Shown here: positions 12,582-22,286 of the stretch, one piece after another
Layout: every line of letters starts with the position of its first letter
Numbering within the stretch: the first letter of the stretch is position 1
Assembly: GCA_021234155.1 (NCBI GenBank)
Contig: JAJEKV010000101.1
Location: 2,011,354-2,075,353 of the forward strand
Source: Isoetes taiwanensis
Lineage: Eukaryota > Streptophyta > Lycopodiopsida > Isoetales > Isoetaceae
DNA: 64,000 nt
Reading direction: 5' to 3'
Notes under the pieces: generated by a model
What the model was told of the DNA's origin: nothing
What the model saw: only the letters and a program-made list of their open reading frames with translations
The model's database searches: none
Made by a program: the position numbers and the translations under genes

Positions 12582-14229
12582 CTTCTTACCACGGGCAACC
12601 AAGAGAGAAGAGAGATGGTTCTCGAGGTCTAGGAGGAATAATCTTCCTCCAAATTGACTCTCTTATTCATGTAGAGGTCTACAGTCCGGGATGAAAAAAA
12701 ACACATGACTTCGTCTCGGTGGATTGGTATGGTATGAGAGACAACCCCGCACAAGAAATTTTGAATTCAAAAGATGCACAATCATACCGTATAAAAGGGA
12801 AGACACTTACATCAAGTAGGCACCCACGCATTGCTCATTCAGCCAAGACAAGCCAACCTTTTCAGGATTATCCGAACCAGGATGCTCAAAGGAAATGGCT
12901 TCTGATTGACGTATCACAAATTCACCTTTGCCATCTTTTACAGTAGCCCAAAGTGGGCTCCTAAGATGCACGGGCCACTGAGCATCGTATGAAAGAATTG
13001 GATTGGCCTTGGTGGCTTTCCCTTTCTTCTTTTTGTTAACCCATTCCAAGGTAGTGAGGTCATCAAGATGCATGAAGAATTTAAAATCCAAAATAAAATC
13101 CTCGGTCATAGTTACCATTGTTCTCTTGATCACGTCTGTCTCCCCATCATCTACCACATCAAAGTAAGTAGACATCCGGGTGCACGGAGAATCTGCGGCG
13201 GCACTCAAAGGGGTACCTAAAGAAGTTTCGGCCCCAATCGAAGCTTTGGTTTTCGTGGAGCTTTAAAATTGAACCCAGCAACTATGGATTTTGTTAGCAA
13301 TGTAACGGGTGTGGATGGAGATTTAGGAACACTAGAGCTGCCCTCAAACACGCCACAATAAAAAGCCGTGTCTGCAGCCCCCTCCTGCATGTCTCCAAAT
13401 TCCCATAAGCCTCACGGTCAGCCCATTCACTTCGGGTCCACAGATTCGGACCATAATTGTGTGCTATGTACCTCTCATCTCGAGCTATTTTTTCTCTTTC
13501 ATTGCCTCCCATTCCATCCTCCTCAGGGCTACATACCTCTCAAAGATAAGACGCCAAAGTGTTCTCTTTCTCCTCCCCATCTTCAATATTTTGGAGCATA
13601 GCCCGCCAGCACCCATAGCTAGATCTTTGCATCTCTTTAAAAACCGGACAGATTTAACTTATACTTATATTCGGATCAAAGGCTCACCTAAAAGCATTGG
13701 GAGAAATCTCGCCCTTCCCCTTTTTTCGCTTGGTAACACCAACCTCTTTTACGCCCTTTGGAGCACCCCGCACAACCACATGCAATCCATGCTCCTTTGC
13801 CAAGTGATCTTGCGCCTTTGCTTTAACAGAAGACCAAACACAACCTTGAAATAAACAAACATGCCTATTTTTTCTTATTGCTGTAATAATTCTGCGTTCC
13901 CTTCCCCTATCTATCCTTCATCGATTCTTGAATCCTCCTCCGAGTAAGCGGCAACTACCTTGGCATCCCGAGGTGCTCCACGCGGTGGGCTTTCCTTATC
14001 TTTCCTTTTATGCTTCTTGGTCTCTCTCAAAGACTTTTGTTTGAATAGCATCTTGCTGCCACGGCTGTTTTTCTAAGGCCCCGCTCTCATTTCATCTTCC
14101 ACGGACATTTTTCTTGACCACGCTTCGAGCCCGCTCCCTCGACCGGCTAACCGCTTCCTCAGAAGCTAGCTTCCCCGAACTGTAATACCAGTCCGAGCTC
14201 TTATCGAGCTTCGCGTTTTTCTCCTCCAT
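12582..14229 (-). pseudogene. Second MULE gene, unknown function, multi-exon, frameshifted
   Basis: Convergent with the transposase gene. A start ATG at 14229 opens MEEKNAKLDKSSDWYYSSGK. After an early stop and frame change comes a Lys-rich patch (KKHKRKDKE), a likely nuclear signal. An exon at 13688-13844 (acceptor TTTCAAG, donor TTTTAG|GTGAGC) encodes GCVWSSVKAKAQDHLAKEHG and onward. Another piece (about 13330-13570) includes NEREKIARDERYIAHNYGPN. The longest piece (12807-13250) has DFKFFMHLDDLTTLEWVNKK and WPVHLRSPLWATVKDGKGEF, with a GTAAGT donor at its end (about 12810). A further exon ends at 12582 before GTAAGTT. At least three lesions are present. I recognise no domain. By position it is analogous to mudrB, but I see no sequence similarity to support that. 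Confidence 0.6.
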
Positions 14230-14628
14230 TTTGGGTCGTTGGGGCAGCCCCATCTCGGCGATATCGGCAAGCCGCTACGATCGCGCCATAGCCATTAGGC
14301 TTAAACGACCTGCCACCTGTTTTTTCAGACCTGCACTAAAAGCGAACAACGCCAAAGGGATGTGCTTTTTTGTTTTTCGGTATGTGCTTTCCTATTCACC
14401 AAGCCATACCGCGAGTTAAAATTTTTTGAAAATGTGCTTTTCGTTTCGACCAAGATACTTTTCTCGACAGAACATTCTATTTGAACCATTAGATTTGCCC
14501 TCAAATTTAAAAAATCTTGTGATGATTGATGTCGCACCATTGATTATTCGATGTTTAAAGAATATTTAGTTTGAAGTGCATTTAATACTAGTACTCCCTT
14601 CCAACAAAATTACCCATGGTTATGGTTA

Positions 14629-15275
14629 GAAACACCCGACCACAAACACCATGACACGGCTAAAACACCTTACCCTTAGTCAACACATTATGAAATGATC
14701 ATTTCCATTCGAGATTTGAAAGTTACAATTCAATATTTTATACATTTTCGGGGTTGTCAATTCTAATTTGAGATTTTTAATTATTAGTAAGTTGCAATTG
14801 AGATGTTGTGGAACATCATGTTTTGGAAACACCATGCCTCGGCGCCGAAAACACCATTGTTGTGGCTTCTACAAAACACCATGCCTGCCGCCGTCAAAAC
14901 ACCATGCCTCCGCCGTAAACACCATTGTTGTGGCCGAAACACCATGCCTCCGGCCGAAACACCATGCCTCCGCCGTAAAACACCATTGTTGTGGGCGGAA
15001 ACACCATGCCTCGGCGCCGGAAACACCATGCCTCGCCGAAACACCATTGTTGTGGCCGAAACACCATGCCTCCGCCGGAAACACCATGCTTGTGGCGGAA
15101 ACACCATGCCTCCGCCAAAACACCATGCTTGTGGCCGTAAACACCATGACTCGGCCGAAACACCATGACCGTAAAACACCATGCTTGTGGCCGAAACACC
15201 ATGCTTGTGGCCGTAAACACTATGCCTCCGGCCGTAAAACACCATACCTCCCGCCGTAAAACACCACACCTTGAA
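14629..15275. repeat. Minisatellite of 19-22-bp GAAACACCATG units (array 2)
   Basis: From 14820 to 15275 there are about 22 units of the form (G/A)AAACACCATGCCTCCGCC or (G/A)AAACACCATTGTTGTGGCC, with scattered units back to 14629. It lies upstream of the second MULE gene and inside the right TIR, and shares the AAACACC core with array 1 and the TIRs, but not the flanking unit sequence. It produces long Cys/His- or Gly/Val-rich spurious frames on both strands. Confidence 0.92.
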
Positions 15276-15761
15276 AGGCAAGACAACCATGTCCTTGTGG
15301 CCGAGTTGCAATTCAATGTTTTAGATATTGTGTTCCAATGTTCTTAGCATTATTAGGTTTTCATTTCCAATTGAGATTTATGATTAATAATTGGTTGCAA
15401 TCAATATCTTCGAATTGCAACTCAATGTTTTAGATATTATGTTCCAATTACATGTCTCACTCAAGATAAAAACCCGCAACTCCATGTTGGGTTGCAAATT
15501 TAGCATTCAAAATATTTATCCGCACTATGTCAATGGGATGGCTCTATAACATTTGTATCCAAAGAAGTGCTTGAAAGGCTTAGCCCATGTCCCCGAAACA
15601 CCTACCACATTGGCATGGCCGAAAAACCATACCCACACTCACCGGATTTGCTCACACTGTGGGGAATGCAATCCCGTTTGAATTTGAGGGGTGCAATCAT
15701 AACCCTGAATTTAATGTACCGGCAACCTCAAACGAACCCGCCCGCAATGCGATGCTGCCCG

Positions 15762-15980
15762 GTCCAAAAGTGCCTTCAAAACATCGGGGTGTTTCACACA
15801 AAACCGCCAGATCCGCTATTGCGCGGTTGAAGATGGTGGGATGCATGCATCCTAAGCGCCACGGGCATCGATGCATGCATGGACCGGGCGGATGGGCATG
15901 CATGGGGTGTTTCGGACGCCCGTAAAACACCTGTGGTCAAAATGTCCGGAACACCGGATCCCGGACTCGATTTACGGCCC
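15762..15980 (-). repeat. MULE right terminal inverted repeat
   Basis: Inverted counterpart of 8418-8640. The extreme terminus lacks three bases present at the left end (GGGCCG against GGGCGCCCG). Weaker similarity continues inward, with AAACGGAATTG near 8750 against AAACGGGATTG on the other arm. Confidence 0.9.
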
Positions 15981-15989
15981 ATTTTCTAC
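15981..15989. repeat. 9-bp target-site duplication, right copy
   Basis: ATTTTCTAC immediately outside the right TIR, identical to 8409-8417. Confidence 0.93.
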
Positions 15990-18869
15990 AAAGAAGGAGC
16001 GGGATTCAGATGACCCAATCGGGTTTGTATGGCGATTATAGAGACAGGGCTATCAATCGGCTCCCGAGATGGCTTTGCCCCTTCCATGATTCACAAAAAT
16101 CAGAAATCACAACCCAATCCTCACACCAATAGAATCTCCACCTTAGTTCTTCGATATGCCTCGCTTCAAATTAGTCTCTCCTCTTTGTATCCAAATTTGG
16201 ATTCTCCAATCTTCAAGCTTCCTTCCGGTTTTACGCCAATCAGCGCCTCTCCTTCCTCTTAGGCTATATACGCTTTGCCCGTGTGATCAAATCTCCACCG
16301 GGCAATCTATCCCGCCGCCAGAGCATCTCGCCAGATGCCCATTCTAAGATCTTTGGGGCCACATTTTGCATGGCAGGCAAATTGGGATTTCCGATGATTT
16401 TGGTAGCCCCGCTTTTATGGTGCTCACCAAATTTGAAAAGCCAATATAGGACCCCTTACATTACACAATGTTTAGATAAAAGATAAATTTGCTAAAACCA
16501 TACCCCCAAGGTCACTAGGTTCGTTACAGCTATTTGCTTGGAAAGCCTATTCTTATGGACAACTACCACTGAGTTCGAACTCAGATTAGCACGGACAGAC
16601 TTTGAAGCAAACGACTGACGTACAAGGCAATTTCGAAGGTTTATTGCCAGATCGCGACTTGCAGTGCTTTCGCTTCATCTGTTTTAAAGCTTTGAAATTC
16701 CGCTTCAAATTCCTGTCGATAATATGTTATTTAAAGGGTGAGTTCTGGTGTTTATTTTTGCTAGTGTCCACTTTTCTAGGCGCCATTTCTTGCAGATATT
16801 TTTTGAGGGCCTTGGTTAGGATGCAAGGTGCATTACCATGACACACAAAAGGACACAATGCAAAAATGATTTTTGATATCTATTCTTATAGGTTTTGTGC
16901 ATTGATTGATAGTTTAAACAATAGTTCAAATAGGCTGTGAGATGGCAGATCAATTACAGATGGCAAGGGCTTTGGAAGTTGGGTAAGAGTTTACAAAACC
17001 AATCGCAAGATGGCAGGATTAATTACAAATGGAAATGGCCTTAGAATATGGTCTTGCTGAATAGCAGGTTGCAGTGCAGCTTTTGGGACAATATAAAAAT
17101 GCGATTTTTGTTTGTTGTAGCTTTGTAGATAAGCATGTGTTGAGCTTTAAAAGCAAACGAACAATATAACATGGTTTGTGGATATGGTGTCATCTTGATG
17201 TTGTTAGTTGACCGGATGGCAGAACCTTATAACCATCTTCGGGGTCAAGAGGCGAGCAGTTTACATGGGTGCATTAAAGTGTTGCTTTTAGCTTGTGAAA
17301 TGGCAGCCAATTAGCAAATCGATCAACTATCTCCATGGCAGGAAAACAAAAGATAATGCAGAGGTGCAAGTTAAAGTTGTCTGATTGCTTGTGCTTTTAA
17401 AAATCCATTATCACTGTTAGCCCATACCATTGCTTTGCACTGAAGGATTTCACAGTGCTATCTCCACTTCACTGCCATGGTAAAGGATGCTGTCATTCTT
17501 AAATTTTTTACAAAGATGTGCCACATTAGATGCATTTGTAAAAAAGCTCAGAGAAGCCTGGCTTGAATGTAGACGCAAGTGTGAAGGCATTCTTACAAAT
17601 TTTGTTTTTTCTTTGGATTCACGGTACTGGATTGCTAGAACGCCATAGCTCAACTTGGAAAGAAAAATATTGGAAAAGGGGACAGTAGGCAAAATTTCTT
17701 CTATTTTCTGACAATGTTATTCTTAAAGCAGTGCCTTCAAGGGAAAGAGTGCCCCATTTGTATCTTACAACTTAGATGTGTTTGTAGATTTGTATCTTAC
17801 AACATAGATTTGTATCTTATAACAACAGAGTTGGGAATGATTTGTATCTTATAACAACAGAAATGGGGATGAATGCTTCCAATGGCATCGTGCATTTGAC
17901 ATCATGAATAGTTGGAATTAACTTCCACCTATGCTAGAAAATATAATGTATGGTTATGCTTGAAAATATTGGTATATGCTGTGAACCTATTGGGACACAA
18001 GATCTTTATCCTTGTTGGTTGCATAGTTTACCAGAGTCCTTGGTGGTGGGTACAAAGTCTAGCGTGATACGTGATCTTCATTAAGAGATGAAACTACGTG
18101 GGAAGTGGAATCCCGTCAAGTTTGCGCACATGCCATATCGACATCAGCATTTTAGTCAATTGGGATTGATTTAATTTTGCTATCTAATCTAACGAATTGA
18201 GCGGATCTTTCTAGATGTAACGAGACCCATTTGTAGAGCAATCATTACGGCGATGGAAGTAGTTGCGAGATTGACTAATTTTTTTGCTATTTGTTCTATC
18301 ATAACTGCTGATAGGGTTTAGCAAATAAGGGAGATTGCTTACGGAGGTCGACTCCTCTAGAGATAATAAATTGGTAGTAATATTAGCCTGTAGGTGCTTC
18401 ACGTCAGCTTTTGAAGTAACACGAGAACTTAGTTGTTTCTTTAGTTGTTTGTACACATATGCACCCACTAAAAAGAACAACTAGCGGCGGCGATTGCCGC
18501 TGCGACAAAGACTTGTATCGCTAACCTTGCCATATCAACTATTAGCATGAATAATTAGTAACTATTAATTATTCATGGTGAGGGATCACGTATTTGTACG
18601 AACTTCGCACAAAGTACTAGAACGTCACATTCTCCCCACCTTAAAAATGAATTTGTACTTAGCATCAGGACTACTTTCTAGGATCACAGGTTGCTCTCGG
18701 GTGAGACATCGTCACAATTTGAAGTATCCCCTCCATAAAGAAGGTAACACAGAACTGAAAGGTACGTTGTAGATTGGGGATCTAAGTAACTTGAAATGAT
18801 TTAGTGTTGATAAGTTGCTAAGAGATCGTAGAAGGCTAAATGAAGACCATATGAAATTTGACATAGTGA
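15990..18869. other. Gene-free stretch
   Basis: No supported gene. At about 17758-17862 a TTTGTATCTTA(C/T)AACA motif recurs four times. The rest is unremarkable AT-rich DNA. Confidence 0.4.
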
Positions 18870-19081
18870 TCTGGAGTATGATTCTGGCAATGGTTGGCCG
18901 ACAAATGGGGGTTAGGGTTTTAGAAAAAATTGTTCAGGCTTTTTTTGTGTTCCATGGTCGTCTGCTGGGAGGTCATGGCATGCACTGTCCGAGCATGTTC
19001 GGCGGCTGATCGGCTCTCCCATGTGCCTGGGCAGTTGGCGCCCTATTGCCGGATTGTGCATAAAGGCAGAGCTGCAGGCTT

Positions 19082-20993
19082 TTGGATGCACAGTCCATTT
19101 CAAGCTATGGCTGCTCTGTCTTCTCCAGCAAGTATTGTCTGATTTGGAAGATGTTTCTTCGTAGGCTGGCCAGGGTTGTGTCCAAGGGATGTTTAGATGC
19201 TGAGGGAAGACCTCCTGAGAGTAGTGCAGTGGCAGCATACCGTGGTCTGTGGAAGGGATTCACATTGTCTGAAAATGTGAACATGCACAATAGCAGGTTC
19301 GAGGACGTTCCAGGGTCTGCTGCTGCAGGTGGAGGTCAGGCCAGCCATGATTGTGAGCTGGTAAATTCCTCTGAGAACAATGTTTTGTTGGGTGGACAGA
19401 GGCCTGTACAATCGTCTGAGGCAGGTATTCATTTGGGTGCAGAGAAGGCTATAGATTCATCTGAGCCCCAGGCTCTTGTGGATGGAGATAGGCCAGAGGC
19501 CCCTCCTGTGTTTCAATTCACTGGTGGACTTCCTGTTTTTGAAGGCAAAGGGCCTGGGAGGCAAGTTTTTCCAGGAGGTAGGAAGCTGGAAGTGAGGAAG
19601 AAGGTCATTTCGAAGCCTCCAAGAGGCTCTTTTCCACAAAGGGATCTGCCCTCCTCCTTAGATGTCAGTGTTACTATTAGTATTGGGGGAGTAGATGTAT
19701 GGGATGACATATACAATCGTGTATGCAAGTTCTTAGACACATAGTGCTTCAGTGGAATGGTGAGCCTGGAGAGAGGGTCAAACTTGGATCGTCTTCATGT
19801 GCAGTGCGTGTTTAGAGAAGGCTTTACTAGTCCCATAGCAGTAAATGCGAGATTGAAGAAGTATTTGGGCTGGGATACGCACAAGTCAGCTGGTGCTATT
19901 ATTCTGTGTAAAGCATTGAAGGATACGAAGCTGCACTGCTATGAGGGAATGTTGGGATATTGTCTTAAGGATGCATCACAGGCACCATATGAAGTTTGTC
20001 ACTGCAGAGCAGATTGAGCGAGAAAAGGAGTTATACGCACTGTATGGAGCCGGCGAGATCAAGAATTGTGTAATACTTGATAATAGAAATCTATTTGCCA
20101 AAGCTCAGCACTTCCAATCGTATCATGGGAAGGGACAGCTGACTACATCTCTCATTCAAACCATCTGCAGCATGCTCTGCACTGAGAAATTCATTTTGAG
20201 CAGGGCGTGGGTTCTTCCATCAAACATGGCCTTCATTTCGCAGCAGCGTGTGGAGGCTGCATGGCGATTGACTATCAATCCGAAGCACGCCTCTCACGCC
20301 GATGTTAGAAGTGTGGTTTATGGACTTCCTCCTGGAATTTGCCAGTGTAGCACGTGGGCAAGCGTAGAAGAAGATTTTGGGATGCTGAGGCAGTCATTGG
20401 GGATGTCGAGGAAGCTAATGAGAATGAAGAAGATGGCAGTGAGGAGGGTGGAGAGCAAGCAGATGGGCACCCTGCAGACGCACCCCTGGCTGGCTGTCCC
20501 TCTTACATCCCCCTTAATTTCGGCGATTTCTCCCTCTCTGCTCAGTAAGTAGAGGTCCTTTGCTTTTCTCATGTACAAATTGTTTGGTTTTCGTGTAGGC
20601 ATAGGTAGAGATGTTGATAATGCTGTAGGCGATGGCGAGAAGGATGTTGTGTTCAGCCCTGTCATAAACGTAGACACAGATTCAGACGAAGAGCTTGAGA
20701 AGCAAGCTCATGTTGCAGCTGACGGTAGGTCCGAATGCTTTCATCTTCATGTGGATATAAACCTCCTCTCAAAGGAGACCATGAAAAGCATCAAAGAGTG
20801 TAGAACAGCTATGTGCAACACTATTCAGCGGCTGGAGGAGGCGTTGCATTGTTTAGACATAGAGGATTTGAAGGTGTCCTTGAAGCAACGGAGAGCATTT
20901 CGAGGTTACATGAACTTGATACGAGCTTTGCTCATAAAGCATAACAATGCTTTGGATCGTCTTGGGAAGACGTATTTTCGGACCAGGAGCTGA
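19082..20993 (+). pseudogene. Rep/HUH-endonuclease-like protein, left copy, broken
   Basis: An N-terminal low-complexity region (19082 to about 19640; Gly/Ser/Glu-rich, starting MDAQSISSYG, or MFLRRLARVV at 19151) precedes a core resembling rolling-circle Rep proteins: a strand DVSVTISIGG, then SLERGSNLDRLHVQ with an H-x-Q metal-binding-like motif (His codon 19796-19798), a helix NARLKKYLGW, and GYCLKD with the Y-x-x-K arrangement (Tyr codon 19958-19960). Downstream are CVILDNRNLF, WVLPSNMAF, an acidic linker, an intron (donor 20545, acceptor about 20598-20608) and a helical C-terminal exon ending near 20993. Lesions are a TAG at 19742, an 11-base deletion after the Tyr motif, and a frame change near 20350. 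No helicase domain is seen. It could be Replitron-like transposon or CRESS-virus-like in origin. Confidence 0.6.
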
Positions 20994-21296
20994 TATTTCA
21001 TGCTGCTTTGAAGTTACGGTTATGTACAGATCTTGTGAATATGCAGGTGCTTTGTGCAGCTTCTTATTCATGAGGCTTTTGTGGTTTGATGTTTCCCAAG
21101 TTCAATATGCAGGTGCTTTGTGCAGCTTCTTGATGAAGCTTTTGTAATTTCCTGTTTGCCAAGAGTTACTGTTGGAATGTGCATTTTGTGCGCAAAATGC
21201 AATCCTTTTATTTGTAATGTCTCACGTTGTGAATATGTACTAGTCTTTGACTGCCACTTGTTCTTATCGTCGTCATATGAATGCAATGATCTTCAT

Positions 21297-21665
21297 TTCT
21301 TATTGTTGTGTACACATTGAACTATAACATGTATATGAATACGTAAAAATACCTGTATGGGGTTGTATATGAATACGTAGAAATACATGTATGGGGTGCG
21401 CGGAGTTATATACGGGTGTGATGTGGAAATTTGATGGCCCTTGATTCGGTATGTGCATGATATAGTTCTTGGATCCAATGATTCAGGATAGTCCAAGAAC
21501 TATGCCATGAATATACCAAATCAAGGGCCATCAAATTTCCACATCACACCCCTGTATAACTCCGCGCACCCATACAGGTATTTCTATGTATTCATATACA
21601 TGTTATAGTTCAATGTGTACATTGCAATAAGAAATGAAGATCATTGCATTCATATGACGACGATA
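21297..21665. repeat. Central near-perfect hairpin of the palindrome
   Basis: The sequence about 21297-21472 pairs with about 21492-21660 around a loop of roughly 20 bases at 21473-21491. Paired blocks include TATAGTTCTTGGA / TCCAAGAACTAT, TTTGATGGCCCTTGATT and GTGATGTGGAAATTTGATG with their complements. A left-arm internal duplication of GTATATGAATACGTA is the main asymmetry. Confidence 0.9.
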
Positions 21666-21949
21666 AGAACAAGTGGCAGTCAAAGACTAGTACATATTCA
21701 CAACGTGAGACATTACAAACAAAAGGATTGCATTTTGCGCACAAAATGCACATTCCAACAGTAACTCTTGGCAAACAGGAAATTACAAAAGCTTCATCAA
21801 GAAGCTGCACAAAGCACCTGCATATTGAACTTGGGAAACAGCAAACCACAAAAGCCTCATGAATAAGAAGCCGTGATAAAGCACCCGTGATATTCACAAG
21901 ATCCTGCATATAACCGTAACTTCAAAGCACCTCAAGATTGTTTACGCAT

Positions 21950-22258
21950 TCAGATTTTTTTACGCTTACATAACGCCCAGTTTTTTCTCACAAGCATTAT
22001 ACGCATTCTATACCTATAAGTTAACAGTCAAATTAAGCTCTTTGTTTTATTAATACCGCATTTAACATATTAATAATGCATAAGAAATATGATAATGTGA
22101 CTTTTATAAAGAAAAATCATCCAAATAACATTAGACCAATAGAATTGGTAAATTTATACATTAGAAGAAATACATTATTATATATTATAGAATAGGAGTA
22201 AAAAACAGGAGACTTTAGACGTTAGGGAAATTATGGAATTGTAGTTAAGAAGAAAAAA
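21950..22258. other. AT-rich insertion in the right palindrome arm
   Basis: About 310 bases absent from the left arm are placed between AACTTCAAAGCAC and ATGAAATATCAGCTCC. Very AT-rich, no ORF, no clear terminal repeats or target duplication. It could be filler DNA, a degraded MITE, or the remnant of a part lost from the left arm. Confidence 0.6.
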
Positions 22259-22286
22259 ACTATGAAATATCAGCTCCAAGAGCAGG

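Larger units (their letters stand above)
8409..15989 (+). mobile_element. Complete two-gene Mutator-like element (MULE)
   Basis: The element proper is 8418-15980 (7,563 bases), flanked by identical 9-bp sequences ATTTTCTAC at 8409-8417 and 15981-15989, the target-site duplication length expected for Mutator-like transposons. Its ends are inverted copies: the left end reads GGGCGCCCGTAAATCGAGTC and the right end, read inward, GGGCCGTAAATCGAGTCCGG. Inside are a plus-strand transposase gene (8858-11692), a minus-strand second gene (about 12582-14229) and two minisatellite arrays. The convergent two-gene layout recalls maize MuDR. Both genes carry frameshifts, so this copy is unlikely to be autonomous now. 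The perfect duplication suggests an insertion not extremely old, or selection-free drift that spared the flanks. Confidence 0.93.

Noticed and set aside
11928-15275. CRISPR-like array
   Set aside because: Units of about 20 bases with short, similar spacers in a plant transposon; no constant repeat with unique spacers and no cas genes.
14784-15316. Long overlapping frames on both strands rich in HGVS/WCF or HHAC repeats
   Set aside because: They are translations of the GAAACACC minisatellite. Open frames arise in several phases because the unit lacks stops.
18912-19740. Minus-strand frames within the left palindrome arm and their mirror frames near 23555-24650
   Set aside because: They are shadows opposite the Rep-like genes; codon character and motif conservation favour the other strand.
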